Shown here: positions 46,484 to 52,740 of the stretch, in pieces | Position numbering within the stretch: the stretch's first letter is position 1 | How the letters are laid out: each line of letters opens with the position of its first letter | Program-made: the position numbers and the translations under genes | The notes under the pieces: generated by a model | What the model saw: only the letters and a program-made list of their open reading frames with translations | Told to the model about the DNA's origin: nothing | The model's database searches: none | Source: Sulfuricurvum sp. | Lineage (GTDB): Bacteria > Campylobacterota > Campylobacteria > Campylobacterales > Sulfurimonadaceae | Reading direction: 5' to 3' | NCBI GenBank assembly: GCA_020721585.1 | Contig: DYMK01000009.1 | Coordinates: forward strand, 1-64,000 | DNA: 64,000 bases

Positions 46484-46685
46484 AACACTTTATTTGATCA
46501 TTGCTATCGGCTGCGGGATAGCATCCGGGTATTGGATGAAAACCCCTTCAGCAGAAAGCAGTCAAGCGGTATTAATCGCGGCACTCTCGTTGGTCTTTAT
46601 CGGCATTGCCGGTTTGATCGGGAAACGTTTGAATAAAACCCATAATCACCCTTATGAAAACAACCCTGAGCAGAGCGGTCAATAA
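46470..46685 (+). CDS. small-cluster membrane protein 4
   Basis: 71 residues from ATG 46470 with AAAGGAG upstream. Two membrane spans, LYLIIAIGCGIASGYWM and AVLIAALSLVFIGIAGLIG, and a short polar tail. Unrecognised. It overlaps the upstream gene by 14 bases and the WGR gene by 32. Confidence 0.6.
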   Translation: MKNSKTLYLIIAIGCGIASGYWMKTPSAESSQAVLIAALSLVFIGIAGLIGKRLNKTHNHPYENNPEQSGQ

Positions 46686-46875
46686 CCGCTTGCGATACTA
46701 CCGTATCGAACTGATCGATAACCTCTTTGGAGAAAGTCTGCTCATCCGCACGTACGGAAGCCTCCTGCGCTCTTGTGCGACCCGAACCATAACAGAGGTC
46801 TATTCGAACCGATTCGATGCACACAGAGCCTATGAGAAGCTACTAGAGCACAAAACCCGCAAGGGCTATCGATAA
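46654..46875 (+). CDS. stand-alone WGR-domain protein
   Basis: 73 residues. The pattern NNRLRYYRIELIDNLFGESLL, in parts, then IRTYGSLL and FDAHRAYEKLLEHKTRKGY, matches a WGR domain (the strand-strand-helix unit named after Trp-Gly-Arg in PARPs and bacterial relatives). The Trp-Gly-Arg core is replaced by RTYG, but the terminal KLLxxKTxKGY helix is well kept. WGR domains bind nucleic acid. A free-standing one nested among membrane proteins is unusual. It overlaps protein 4 by 32 bases. Confidence 0.6.
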   Translation: MKTTLSRAVNNRLRYYRIELIDNLFGESLLIRTYGSLLRSCATRTITEVYSNRFDAHRAYEKLLEHKTRKGYR

Positions 46876-46888
46876 AAAAGAGCGAATT

Positions 46889-47068
46889 ATGAAACGGCTC
46901 ATCATCTGGGGAGGATTCTATCTCCCTGCATTTGTATTAGCATGGCATGCCCAAACATTCACCGACTATCTGCAAAGCATTGTCGGTGTGCTACTCGGAG
47001 CTCTATTGTGCTATCTCCTCACCCATAGAGAGACTCCTTGGGTGAGAAATTTGTTAGAGCGTTTCTAA
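46889..47068 (+). CDS. small-cluster membrane protein 5
   Basis: 59 residues. It starts 13 bases after the WGR gene. Two spans, LIIWGGFYLPAFVLAW and LQSIVGVLLGALLCYLL, and a basic C-terminal tail. Unrecognised. Its position in the chain and good hydrophobic pattern support a real gene despite its size. A competing 92-codon frame overlaps its end (47038-47316) but lacks membrane or domain character. Confidence 0.55.
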   Translation: MKRLIIWGGFYLPAFVLAWHAQTFTDYLQSIVGVLLGALLCYLLTHRETPWVRNLLERF

Positions 47069-47125
47069 TCGCTCCGGCACAATATAGAAAGATTCACACA
47101 ACGATGAAACAACAAAGGAAAAAAG

Positions 47126-47443
47126 ATGCTAAAACTATTCGTATTGATCGCACTGGTCTATCTGTTTATTCGTATGCTCCTAAATTACAAAGCGTCATTA
47201 TCTACTACGAAGACGTGGAAGCAGAACAGCCACAGCTTTATCAACGATTTCGATCTCTTCACCAAGAACGAGAATTCGTTTGGATATCACCAAGGATATC
47301 AAGGGAGAAGGATTAATCCCTCTTCCGGCTTGCCGATGATGGGGAATGTCGACGTTTGCGGCAACCCTTATGGGGTTGATATGCATTGTTGTGGCAGCAG
47401 TCATGGGATAAGTTCTTGCGGAGGATATAGTCATGATGATTAA
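47126..47443 (+). CDS. small-cluster membrane protein 6, Cys/Gly-rich tail
   Basis: 105 residues with GGAAAAAAG directly before the ATG. One span at the N-terminus (LFVLIALVYLFIRMLL) and a polar middle. The Cys/Gly-rich C-terminus has NPSSGLPMMGNVDVCGNPYG, then HCCGSSHG and SCGGYSHDD. The NP-(S/T)-GLPM...G-NPYG motif looks like a conserved short tail, with metal or disulphide potential. It overlaps the next gene by 11 bases. Confidence 0.55.
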   Translation: MLKLFVLIALVYLFIRMLLNYKASLSTTKTWKQNSHSFINDFDLFTKNENSFGYHQGYQGRRINPSSGLPMMGNVDVCGNPYGVDMHCCGSSHGISSCGGYSHDD

Positions 47444-47540
47444 AATCAAACGTATCGCCGGAGTATTGGTCCTGATTGATATGATCGTGTTTGGTTCCGG
47501 TGCTCTGTATGCGCTGGTCATGAACACCTACGGAGGATAA
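47433..47540 (+). CDS. very small membrane protein 7
   Basis: 35 residues: a basic start (MMIKIKR) and a single span (IAGVLVLIDMIVFGSGALYALVM). Its last codons supply the GGAGG ribosome site of the next gene, whose ATG is one base after its stop. Unrecognised, but consistent with coupling of the chain. Confidence 0.45.
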   Translation: MMIKIKRIAGVLVLIDMIVFGSGALYALVMNTYGG

Positions 47541-47541
47541 G

Positions 47542-47865
47542 ATGACTATTGTCCTCACTCACCATGCATTAAAGCGGCTAAAAAAACGGTTCGGCATTAA
47601 ATCCAAACCCACGGCGGAGCGTTATGCCGAGTCGATTGTACGGGGCGGTAAGTCATTTGAGTTAGAGAACGGATGTGTTCGCTATCTCTATCTGGGACAC
47701 AGTTATATTTTTACCCATACAACCAATTCTGAGGATGAACCGGTATTGCTGATGCTCACCGCGTGCAATGATGAAAAAAGCAGTGAATACTTGATTTATT
47801 ACCAAGGGGAGCGTAAAAAACACTCCACCCCAAAACGATCTCACTTACAGCGATACATCGCCTAA
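47542..47865 (+). CDS. small RelE/DUF4258-like protein
   Basis: 107 residues. The N-terminus LTHHALKRLKKRFGI recalls the first helix of DUF4258/BrnT-type proteins, which share the RelE-like fold. The beta-strand pattern CVRYLYLGHSYIF and EPVLLMLTACND follows, then a basic C-terminus. Key RNase residues cannot be assigned. It is the last gene of the cluster and is convergent with the XRE gene 8 bases away. It may be a toxin-like or merely a structural member. Confidence 0.45.
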   Translation: MTIVLTHHALKRLKKRFGIKSKPTAERYAESIVRGGKSFELENGCVRYLYLGHSYIFTHTTNSEDEPVLLMLTACNDEKSSEYLIYYQGERKKHSTPKRSHLQRYIA

Positions 47866-47873
47866 AGAGAGAA

Positions 47874-48128
47874 TTAATCGACTTTAAAAAAATCGGTGAT
47901 GTCGCATTCGAGAATATGGGCGATCTGATAGAGGTGCTTAATATTAAAGTGCTGTTTGTCGAGATAGAGCTCACTTTGAGAGATCAGACCCGGAGATTTG
48001 AGATTCATCGCAAATGAGAGATCAAGCTGAGTTAAACCGTTGAGTTCACGAAGCGCTTTGACGTTTTTTCCGATACGTTTATATAGCTCATCGACATCCT
48101 CTTGACTCAGATCTTCCAGTGTTCTCAA
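47874..48128 (-). CDS. XRE-type repressor
   Basis: 84 residues with an XRE helix-turn-helix: IGKNVKALRELNGLTQLDLS (18-37), then LISQSELY and FNIKHLYQIAHILECDITDFF. The helix pattern fits a phage-repressor fold. It is divergent from the secreted repeat protein gene, and the shared intergenic region contains two operator-like palindromes, so it likely controls itself and that gene. Confidence 0.75.
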   Translation of the reverse strand: MRTLEDLSQEDVDELYKRIGKNVKALRELNGLTQLDLSFAMNLKSPGLISQSELYLDKQHFNIKHLYQIAHILECDITDFFKVD

Positions 48129-48144
48129 TGCAGCTCCAAATAAT

Positions 48145-48204
48145 TAGTAATTACTATTTAGAGTGTACTTATGTTATACTACTTCACACAAATAGTAATA
48201 GCTA
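48145..48204. promoter_or_regulatory. two operator-like palindromes and a promoter
   Basis: TAGTAATTACTA (48145-48156) is a perfect 12-base palindrome. TAGTAATAGCTA (48193-48204) is its imperfect copy, 48 bases downstream. A good -10 box, TATACT (48175-48180), lies between them, directed toward the secreted protein gene. This fits repression by the divergent XRE protein. Confidence 0.5.
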
Positions 48205-48237
48205 TGTAAGCAGAAAAAGAAAGGAAAAAACTGCACT

Positions 48238-49608
48238 ATGAATTCAAGAAATATACTTATAGCCTTAGCGCTAAGCAGCGCATTATATGCCGATCAACAG
48301 CCTATTTCTAATTCCTTTATCGCTGGAATGAAAGAGATGAAGATTGAAGTAAAAACGACCGATGCGTCTAATACCATTGAAGTAGTCACACCGATTGAAG
48401 AACTTCCCCTTATTGGAGGGGGAACAACGTATAAAACCCGGAGTGAGGATGCTAAAGATATGCTGGAGCGTCAATGCTTCGCATACGGGGGAGATGTCTA
48501 TTTTACAATCAAGGACAGTTTCGGAGATACGGTAGACGCACACAGCCTTGATCATGCTAAAGTCAAAGCACTCTCAAGCGAACAACGAAATGAATATACC
48601 AAACTCAAACCCGAAGATAAATATTTCTTTGTTAAATCACGCAGTGACTTTCGAGAGTACTTTAGCGATCAGCGTCTCAAACGAGGTTTTATATTTGATG
48701 CTGATGCTCTAAGACCTCAGAACTTTTATTACGACACGACATGTAAATCGATCGATACCGGTAAAACCATCTATACGGCTAAAACCAAACGCTATCCCGA
48801 TACTATGGTGGTCACGTTTAGTGAAGCGGTAGCGACAGAGAACTTTGCGAAGCCGAAGGTCTCTAAAACGATTGAATCACTATTTGCCGAGTATGTAACG
48901 GAGCAAAAAGGGAATAAATACCTAATCAAGTACGCACCATTTAAAAGTCAAACGGAAATGGCAAGAGCATTCTGCGAAGAGGCATCAGGTAAACTCATAG
49001 TCGATGGCGGTGAAACGAATATCTATAGCAAACCGGTAATGATGAAAAGAGAGATGGGATGTATCGATATCGAGCATCCGTTTGTGTTTCGTACGATTGA
49101 TACGTTTAAATATATGCTTCTTACCGATACCGCTCCAGCGTATGCAAAAAACAACCGTGTCATTGATCAAAGTGACGTATCGTATATCCAGATGCAAGGG
49201 CTTGCTCTCTCAACCTCAATGCTTCCATTAGGGGCTCAAAGTGAAAACAATATCGGCAATCGAAAATTGGTTTCTACCGTCTATAGCGACACAGGAACAA
49301 TGAAGCTGGTAAACATCCAAGAAATAGGTGGAAATAAGACCTACAAAAACTATAAAGTGCAAAACAATGAAGCCCGAGATATTACGGATGAACGGTTTGT
49401 TTATTCTAATCTCAAACTTCCTCAATCGATACAAAACGCTAAAGGATCATTGGTTCAGCAATGCAGTCAATACGGTGCGGGAAAAGTATCGATCGATGGT
49501 TATACGGCTACATGCAGCAGACAAGCGTATGGGAATCAGTGCAGTGTGAATCTGATCTATATGCGTAATGATCAGTTTGCCGGGCGTGAAGCGATGAATT
49601 GTAAGTAG
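48238..49608 (+). CDS. secreted protein with three Cys-containing repeats
   Basis: 456 residues. Signal peptide with likely cleavage after ALYA (about 18). The mature part has eight Cys and three related units: LERQCFAYGGDVYF (near 79), MARAFCEEASGKLIVDGG (near 240) and VQQCSQYGAGKVSIDG (near 405). Each is followed by further Cys (TTCKS, MGCID, ATCSR/NQCSV/MNCK), suggesting disulphide-bonded repeats in the periplasm or outside. No family recognised. AAAGGAAAAAAC precedes the ATG. It is under the presumed XRE operators. Confidence 0.65.
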   Translation: MNSRNILIALALSSALYADQQPISNSFIAGMKEMKIEVKTTDASNTIEVVTPIEELPLIGGGTTYKTRSEDAKDMLERQCFAYGGDVYFTIKDSFGDTVDAHSLDHAKVKALSSEQRNEYTKLKPEDKYFFVKSRSDFREYFSDQRLKRGFIFDADALRPQNFYYDTTCKSIDTGKTIYTAKTKRYPDTMVVTFSEAVATENFAKPKVSKTIESLFAEYVTEQKGNKYLIKYAPFKSQTEMARAFCEEASGKLIVDGGETNIYSKPVMMKREMGCIDIEHPFVFRTIDTFKYMLLTDTAPAYAKNNRVIDQSDVSYIQMQGLALSTSMLPLGAQSENNIGNRKLVSTVYSDTGTMKLVNIQEIGGNKTYKNYKVQNNEARDITDERFVYSNLKLPQSIQNAKGSLVQQCSQYGAGKVSIDGYTATCSRQAYGNQCSVNLIYMRNDQFAGREAMNCK

Positions 49609-49623
49609 TATTGGATAAAGCTC

Positions 49624-50175
49624 ATGCGCGGAACGGTTAAATTTTACAACCCTGAAAAAGGATTCGGATTTATATTTTCGGAAGGGTTAAAAGAGGATAT
49701 CTTCTTTCGAATCGGTGAGTGGAAACACCCATCGGTCCCCTCGGGGAATGATGATGTTGAATTCGAACTGGGCGAAGATCAAAAAGGGTTTCGTGCCAAA
49801 AATATTCAGCTCATTTTTTCTGCACAGGATAAGCGAAATAAAGTACACGAATCCAAGCATAAAGATGATCGGATTACCTGTCCATCATGCGGTAGAAAAG
49901 TAGTACCGCGCATGGTTACCTATCGAGGAGAACCGGATAAAACTCTCTGTCCTTATTGTGGCACCGTAATTAAAACATTCGACAACAATGATTGCTTTCT
50001 AGTACATATCTATGGAGACCGTCATCATAAACATTTAAATTACATACGTGAGTTTAGAGACACACAATTGATGAGCAATGGGATAGGTAAAATGACAGTG
50101 AAGTTTTACTATTGGGTCTCGCCGTTTTTAATCAAAGCGGTTCCTATAAATCGTAAGGTTCAATATACGTTTTAA
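49624..50175 (+). CDS. cold-shock domain/zinc ribbon/CFI-box fusion protein
   Basis: 183 residues in three parts. The N-terminal cold-shock domain is RGTVKFYNPEKGFGFIFSE, with RNP1-like KGFGFI and IFFRI. A zinc ribbon has CPSCGRK and CPYCGTV (about 89-117). The C-terminal CFI-box-like segment is DCFLVHIYGDRHHKHLNYIREFRD plus KFYYWVSPFL. The CFI box is a C-terminal domain of unknown role usually on surface or stress proteins; here the usual CFIATA reads CFLVHI. The fusion with an RNA-binding cold-shock domain is noteworthy. It starts 15 bases after the repeat protein, so it is co-transcribed. Confidence 0.65.
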   Translation: MRGTVKFYNPEKGFGFIFSEGLKEDIFFRIGEWKHPSVPSGNDDVEFELGEDQKGFRAKNIQLIFSAQDKRNKVHESKHKDDRITCPSCGRKVVPRMVTYRGEPDKTLCPYCGTVIKTFDNNDCFLVHIYGDRHHKHLNYIREFRDTQLMSNGIGKMTVKFYYWVSPFLIKAVPINRKVQYTF

Positions 50176-50199
50176 CCTGAAGTCAAAAGGACAAAACAA

Positions 50200-50283
50200 G
50201 TGCTCAATGATGGGGAAGTTTGCCATTATGGCGGGTATCAGCGTGTTGAAGATTATTGTAAAATAGCATATTTTTATTCATAA
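50200..50283 (+). CDS. possible 27-residue peptide
   Basis: GTG 50200, with AAAGGA 8 bases upstream, opens 27 codons ending at TAA 50283. The peptide contains GGYQRVEDYCKIAYFYS, a composition that looks coding. It directly follows the cold-shock/CFI gene and is convergent with the integrase 8 bases away. It may be a decayed gene end. Confidence 0.25.
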   Translation: MLNDGEVCHYGGYQRVEDYCKIAYFYS

Positions 50284-50291
50284 AATTACTA

Positions 50292-51533
50292 CTAACGTTC
50301 TGATTTTAACTGGTCCAAGTAATCACTCCACCATTGCATGAGGGCTCTACGTTCATTCAAATATTCTGCGTGGTTATATGCATCTTTCACTTTATTACGT
50401 TCCCGATGATCAAGCTGGCGCTCAATGACTTCTGAAATCATCTTATGCTCCTGAAAATGTTCATAAGCCAGTGTGCTGAACATAGACCGTGCCCCATGAC
50501 TCACCATATCAGCATCAATCTTTTCGTTTTTCAAAACAATACGAATCCCTTTCGTCAAAGTGTTCTCACTCAAAGGATGATCGGTTCCTTTTGTTTGTGT
50601 AGAAAAAACATATTTTCCCTGTCCCGTCAAAGGTTCCATTATCTTGACAATGTTAATCATACTATCCGTCAATGGCACATAATGTTCAGAACCCATTTTA
50701 GTTTTTTCTGCTGGAATTCGCCAAATCTTTTTATCAAAATCAAATTCTTTCCACTCTGCCGCACGAATATTTGCAGGGCGTAGAGCAACAAAAGGCATAA
50801 GCTGTAGTGCTGTTTTGACCGCTAATGTCCCTCTGTAGCAATTAACACCTTTAAGAAAGAGTTTTATAATTTTTGGATCGATGATAGTTGGCATATGCTT
50901 AACAACAATTGGATTCAGTGCAAGGCGGGGATTAATATCAGCTGCAATGTTATGTTTTACGCGTCCAACAGCCAATCCGTATTGATATACTTGATCAATC
51001 AAATTTAAAATACGGTGAGCAGTCTCATTCTGCCCTTTTGCTTCGAGTTTCCGGATAATGGCTAAGATCTCTTGAACTGTGACATCGTCAATATTTTTTG
51101 AACCGATAGAACCAAATATATGATTTTTAAATCGTCCCTCCTTTTTCTGATACGTTTTTTCTCCAAGACGTAATTTTTGTTTTTCCAAAAACTCTTTTGC
51201 AATATTTTCAAAAGTATTTTGAACTTCATCTTGTTCTAGTTGTAATTTTATTTTATTTAATTTTCTCTCTTGTGATGGATCTATTCCTGAAGCAATCGCT
51301 TTTTTATACTCTTCACGCTTTGATCTGGCATCGGCTAAAGAAACTATGGGGTAGGTTCCAAGTGAAATACGCTTTTCATTTCCTTGAAAAAGATATTTCA
51401 GCCGCCACCCTTTCGAACCATTTGGTTGTACTGATAAATATAATCCGCCGCCATCAAATAATTTATACTCTTTTTCAGAAGATTTTGCATTTTTGATTTC
51501 TTTGTCAGATAGTGGAAGAGTTTTACGAGCCAT
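50292..51533 (-). CDS. int: P4-type tyrosine integrase of the island
   Basis: 413 residues. An N-terminal arm-binding DUF4102-like domain (LSDKEIKNAKSSEKEYKLFD; GGLYLSVQPNGSKGWR) is followed by the core-binding and catalytic domains. Catalytic residues are Arg in VALRPANIRAAEW, His-x-x-Arg in HGARSMFSTLA, His in RQLDHRE and Tyr in AYNHAEYL. It should insert and excise the element at the tRNA-Leu 3' end. Its start overlaps a TAGGGATA box, so binding there may repress its own expression. Confidence 0.92.
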   Translation of the reverse strand: MARKTLPLSDKEIKNAKSSEKEYKLFDGGGLYLSVQPNGSKGWRLKYLFQGNEKRISLGTYPIVSLADARSKREEYKKAIASGIDPSQERKLNKIKLQLEQDEVQNTFENIAKEFLEKQKLRLGEKTYQKKEGRFKNHIFGSIGSKNIDDVTVQEILAIIRKLEAKGQNETAHRILNLIDQVYQYGLAVGRVKHNIAADINPRLALNPIVVKHMPTIIDPKIIKLFLKGVNCYRGTLAVKTALQLMPFVALRPANIRAAEWKEFDFDKKIWRIPAEKTKMGSEHYVPLTDSMINIVKIMEPLTGQGKYVFSTQTKGTDHPLSENTLTKGIRIVLKNEKIDADMVSHGARSMFSTLAYEHFQEHKMISEVIERQLDHRERNKVKDAYNHAEYLNERRALMQWWSDYLDQLKSER

Positions 51534-51593
51534 AGGGATACCTCTGCAAAAGATAGGGATATTTTAAAATTTGTATCCCTAATCCTATCCCTA
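51533..51593. promoter_or_regulatory. four TATCCCTA boxes, right end (putative integrase arm sites)
   Basis: TAGGGATA occurs at 51533-51540 (on the int start) and 51554-51561. TATCCCTA in the opposite orientation occurs at 51574-51581 and 51586-51593, 12 bases apart, exactly as at the left end (23223-23242). Together they form a likely set of integrase and directionality sites. Confidence 0.6.
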
Positions 51594-51704
51594 AAAATCT
51601 TAGATAGTAGTGAATTATTGCGGATAGCCATAGACTAGAAGATTGGGTTAAAGTTCGTATTACTGGGGTTCTATGGACTTTTTTGGATTGTTTTAGATTA
51701 AGGA

Positions 51705-51727
51705 GTGGTACCAGTGGGCGGACTCGA
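51705..51727. repeat. right attachment-site repeat in the tRNA-Leu 3' end
   Basis: A 23-bp segment covering the T-arm half, the acceptor strand and the CCA end of tRNA-Leu (minus strand), identical to 23156-23178. Integration here restores the tRNA, as expected for a tRNA-targeting integrase. Confidence 0.92.
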
Positions 51728-51789
51728 ACCGCCACGACTCGCGCCACCGGATTTTGAATCCGGCGTGTCTACCATTTCACCACACTGGC
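51706..51789 (-). tRNA. tRNA-Leu(CAA), CCA encoded
   Basis: Read on the minus strand: acceptor GCCAGTG pairs with CACTGGT, the anticodon stem CCGGA/TCCGG holds loop TTCAAAA with anticodon CAA, a long variable arm follows, and the T-arm has GGTTCGAGTCC. Discriminator A and an encoded CCA end at 51706. Total 84 nt, typical for tRNA-Leu. It serves as the integration site of the island. Confidence 0.95.
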
Positions 51790-51903
51790 TTACTTTTGAA
51801 GAGGTGAAATTATAGTCATGCTTTGCTTAAAATTTTGTAAAACGTAAAAAAATTGTATTGAAAATAGGTTATACTCCTTTTTATGAAAAATGAGGTTAGT
51901 AAA

Positions 51904-52692
51904 ATGATGATTATTGATACCCATGTCCATTTGGATGATAAACGTTATGATGAGGATTTGGAGGAAGTACTAGCACGTGCGTTGGACGCGGGTGTTCACT
52001 CCTTTATTATTCCAGGAGCTGATCCTTTAAGCCTGCCTCGAGCCGTTGAATTGGCGGAAAAATACCCTTCAATCTATTTTGCCGTAGGGGTTCATCCGTA
52101 TGATTTAGCGGGGATGGATGCTCTTGATTTTATCCACTATGCGAATCATCCTAAATGTGTGGCGATTGGGGAGTGTGGATTGGATTATTACCGTCTTGAG
52201 GGGAGTGACGCGGAAAAGCACGCCGAAAAAAAGTCTCAAGAAGTGGCATTTCGTTTTCAAATTCGCGTAGCTAAAACCGTTAAAAAACCCCTTATCGTCC
52301 ATATTCGCGATGCCAGTCATGATGCCAAAAGAATTTTAGTGGAAGAAAATGCCCATGAAATTGGAGGGGTGCTTCATTGCTACAATGCGGATGAAGAACT
52401 CTTAAGCTTAGCCGATAAAAATTTTTATTTTGGTATTGGGGGGGTGGTGACCTTTAGCAATGCCAAAAAATTGGTGGCGGTACTGCCTAAAATTCCACGG
52501 GATAAACTCTTAATCGAAACTGATGCTCCTTATTTGACCCCCCATCCCCATCGAGGAGAGCGCAATGAACCTGCGTATACGGCATTGGTTGTCCAAAAAA
52601 TAGCGCAGATTTTAGGGACTTCGGAAGAAGAAATCGCTGACGTAACAACCCATAATAGTCAATGTCTTTTTAAAGAATTAATAATACATTAA
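51904..52692 (+). CDS. tatD: TatD-family metal-dependent hydrolase
   Basis: 262 residues from ATG 51904, chosen because GAGG lies 8 bases upstream; an in-frame ATG at 51883 has no good ribosome site. TatD hallmarks: IDTHVHLDD, VGVHPYD, GECGLDYYR, HIRDA, HCYN and ETDAPYLTPHP. It is a nuclease of the amidohydrolase fold acting on DNA ends. It starts the operon with mltD and rlpA just outside the island. Confidence 0.92.
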   Translation: MMIIDTHVHLDDKRYDEDLEEVLARALDAGVHSFIIPGADPLSLPRAVELAEKYPSIYFAVGVHPYDLAGMDALDFIHYANHPKCVAIGECGLDYYRLEGSDAEKHAEKKSQEVAFRFQIRVAKTVKKPLIVHIRDASHDAKRILVEENAHEIGGVLHCYNADEELLSLADKNFYFGIGGVVTFSNAKKLVAVLPKIPRDKLLIETDAPYLTPHPHRGERNEPAYTALVVQKIAQILGTSEEEIADVTTHNSQCLFKELIIH

Positions 52693-52740
52693 TTACATAG
52701 TGTTATACTTATCCCCTTTAGGTAATTTTTAGGGGGTGGG

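Larger units (their letters stand above)
23156..51727. mobile_element. 28.5-kb integrative element in tRNA-Leu(CAA)
   Basis: Two identical 23-bp direct repeats (23156-23178 and 51705-51727) bound the region, and the right copy is the 3' end of an intact tRNA-Leu. A P4-type integrase gene lies 172 bases inside the tRNA end, with paired TATCCCTA boxes near both ends. Cargo: hipBA, a second tyrosine recombinase, Septu-like, unrecognised genes, ABC-3C, type I R-M, AlpA/DUF3987, and a small membrane-protein cluster. No conjugation, capsid or packaging genes are recognisable. It is therefore an integrative, possibly satellite-like or mobilisable, island rather than a self-transmissible ICE. Confidence 0.92.

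Noticed and set aside
47038-47316. 92-codon plus-strand frame in the membrane cluster
   Set aside because: It overlaps two better genes (46889-47068 and 47126-47443) that have ribosome sites and membrane spans; likely a shadow frame.
23156-51727. Integrative conjugative element
   Set aside because: No relaxase, VirB/Tra or coupling-protein motifs were found; the small membrane proteins do not resemble a type IV secretion set.
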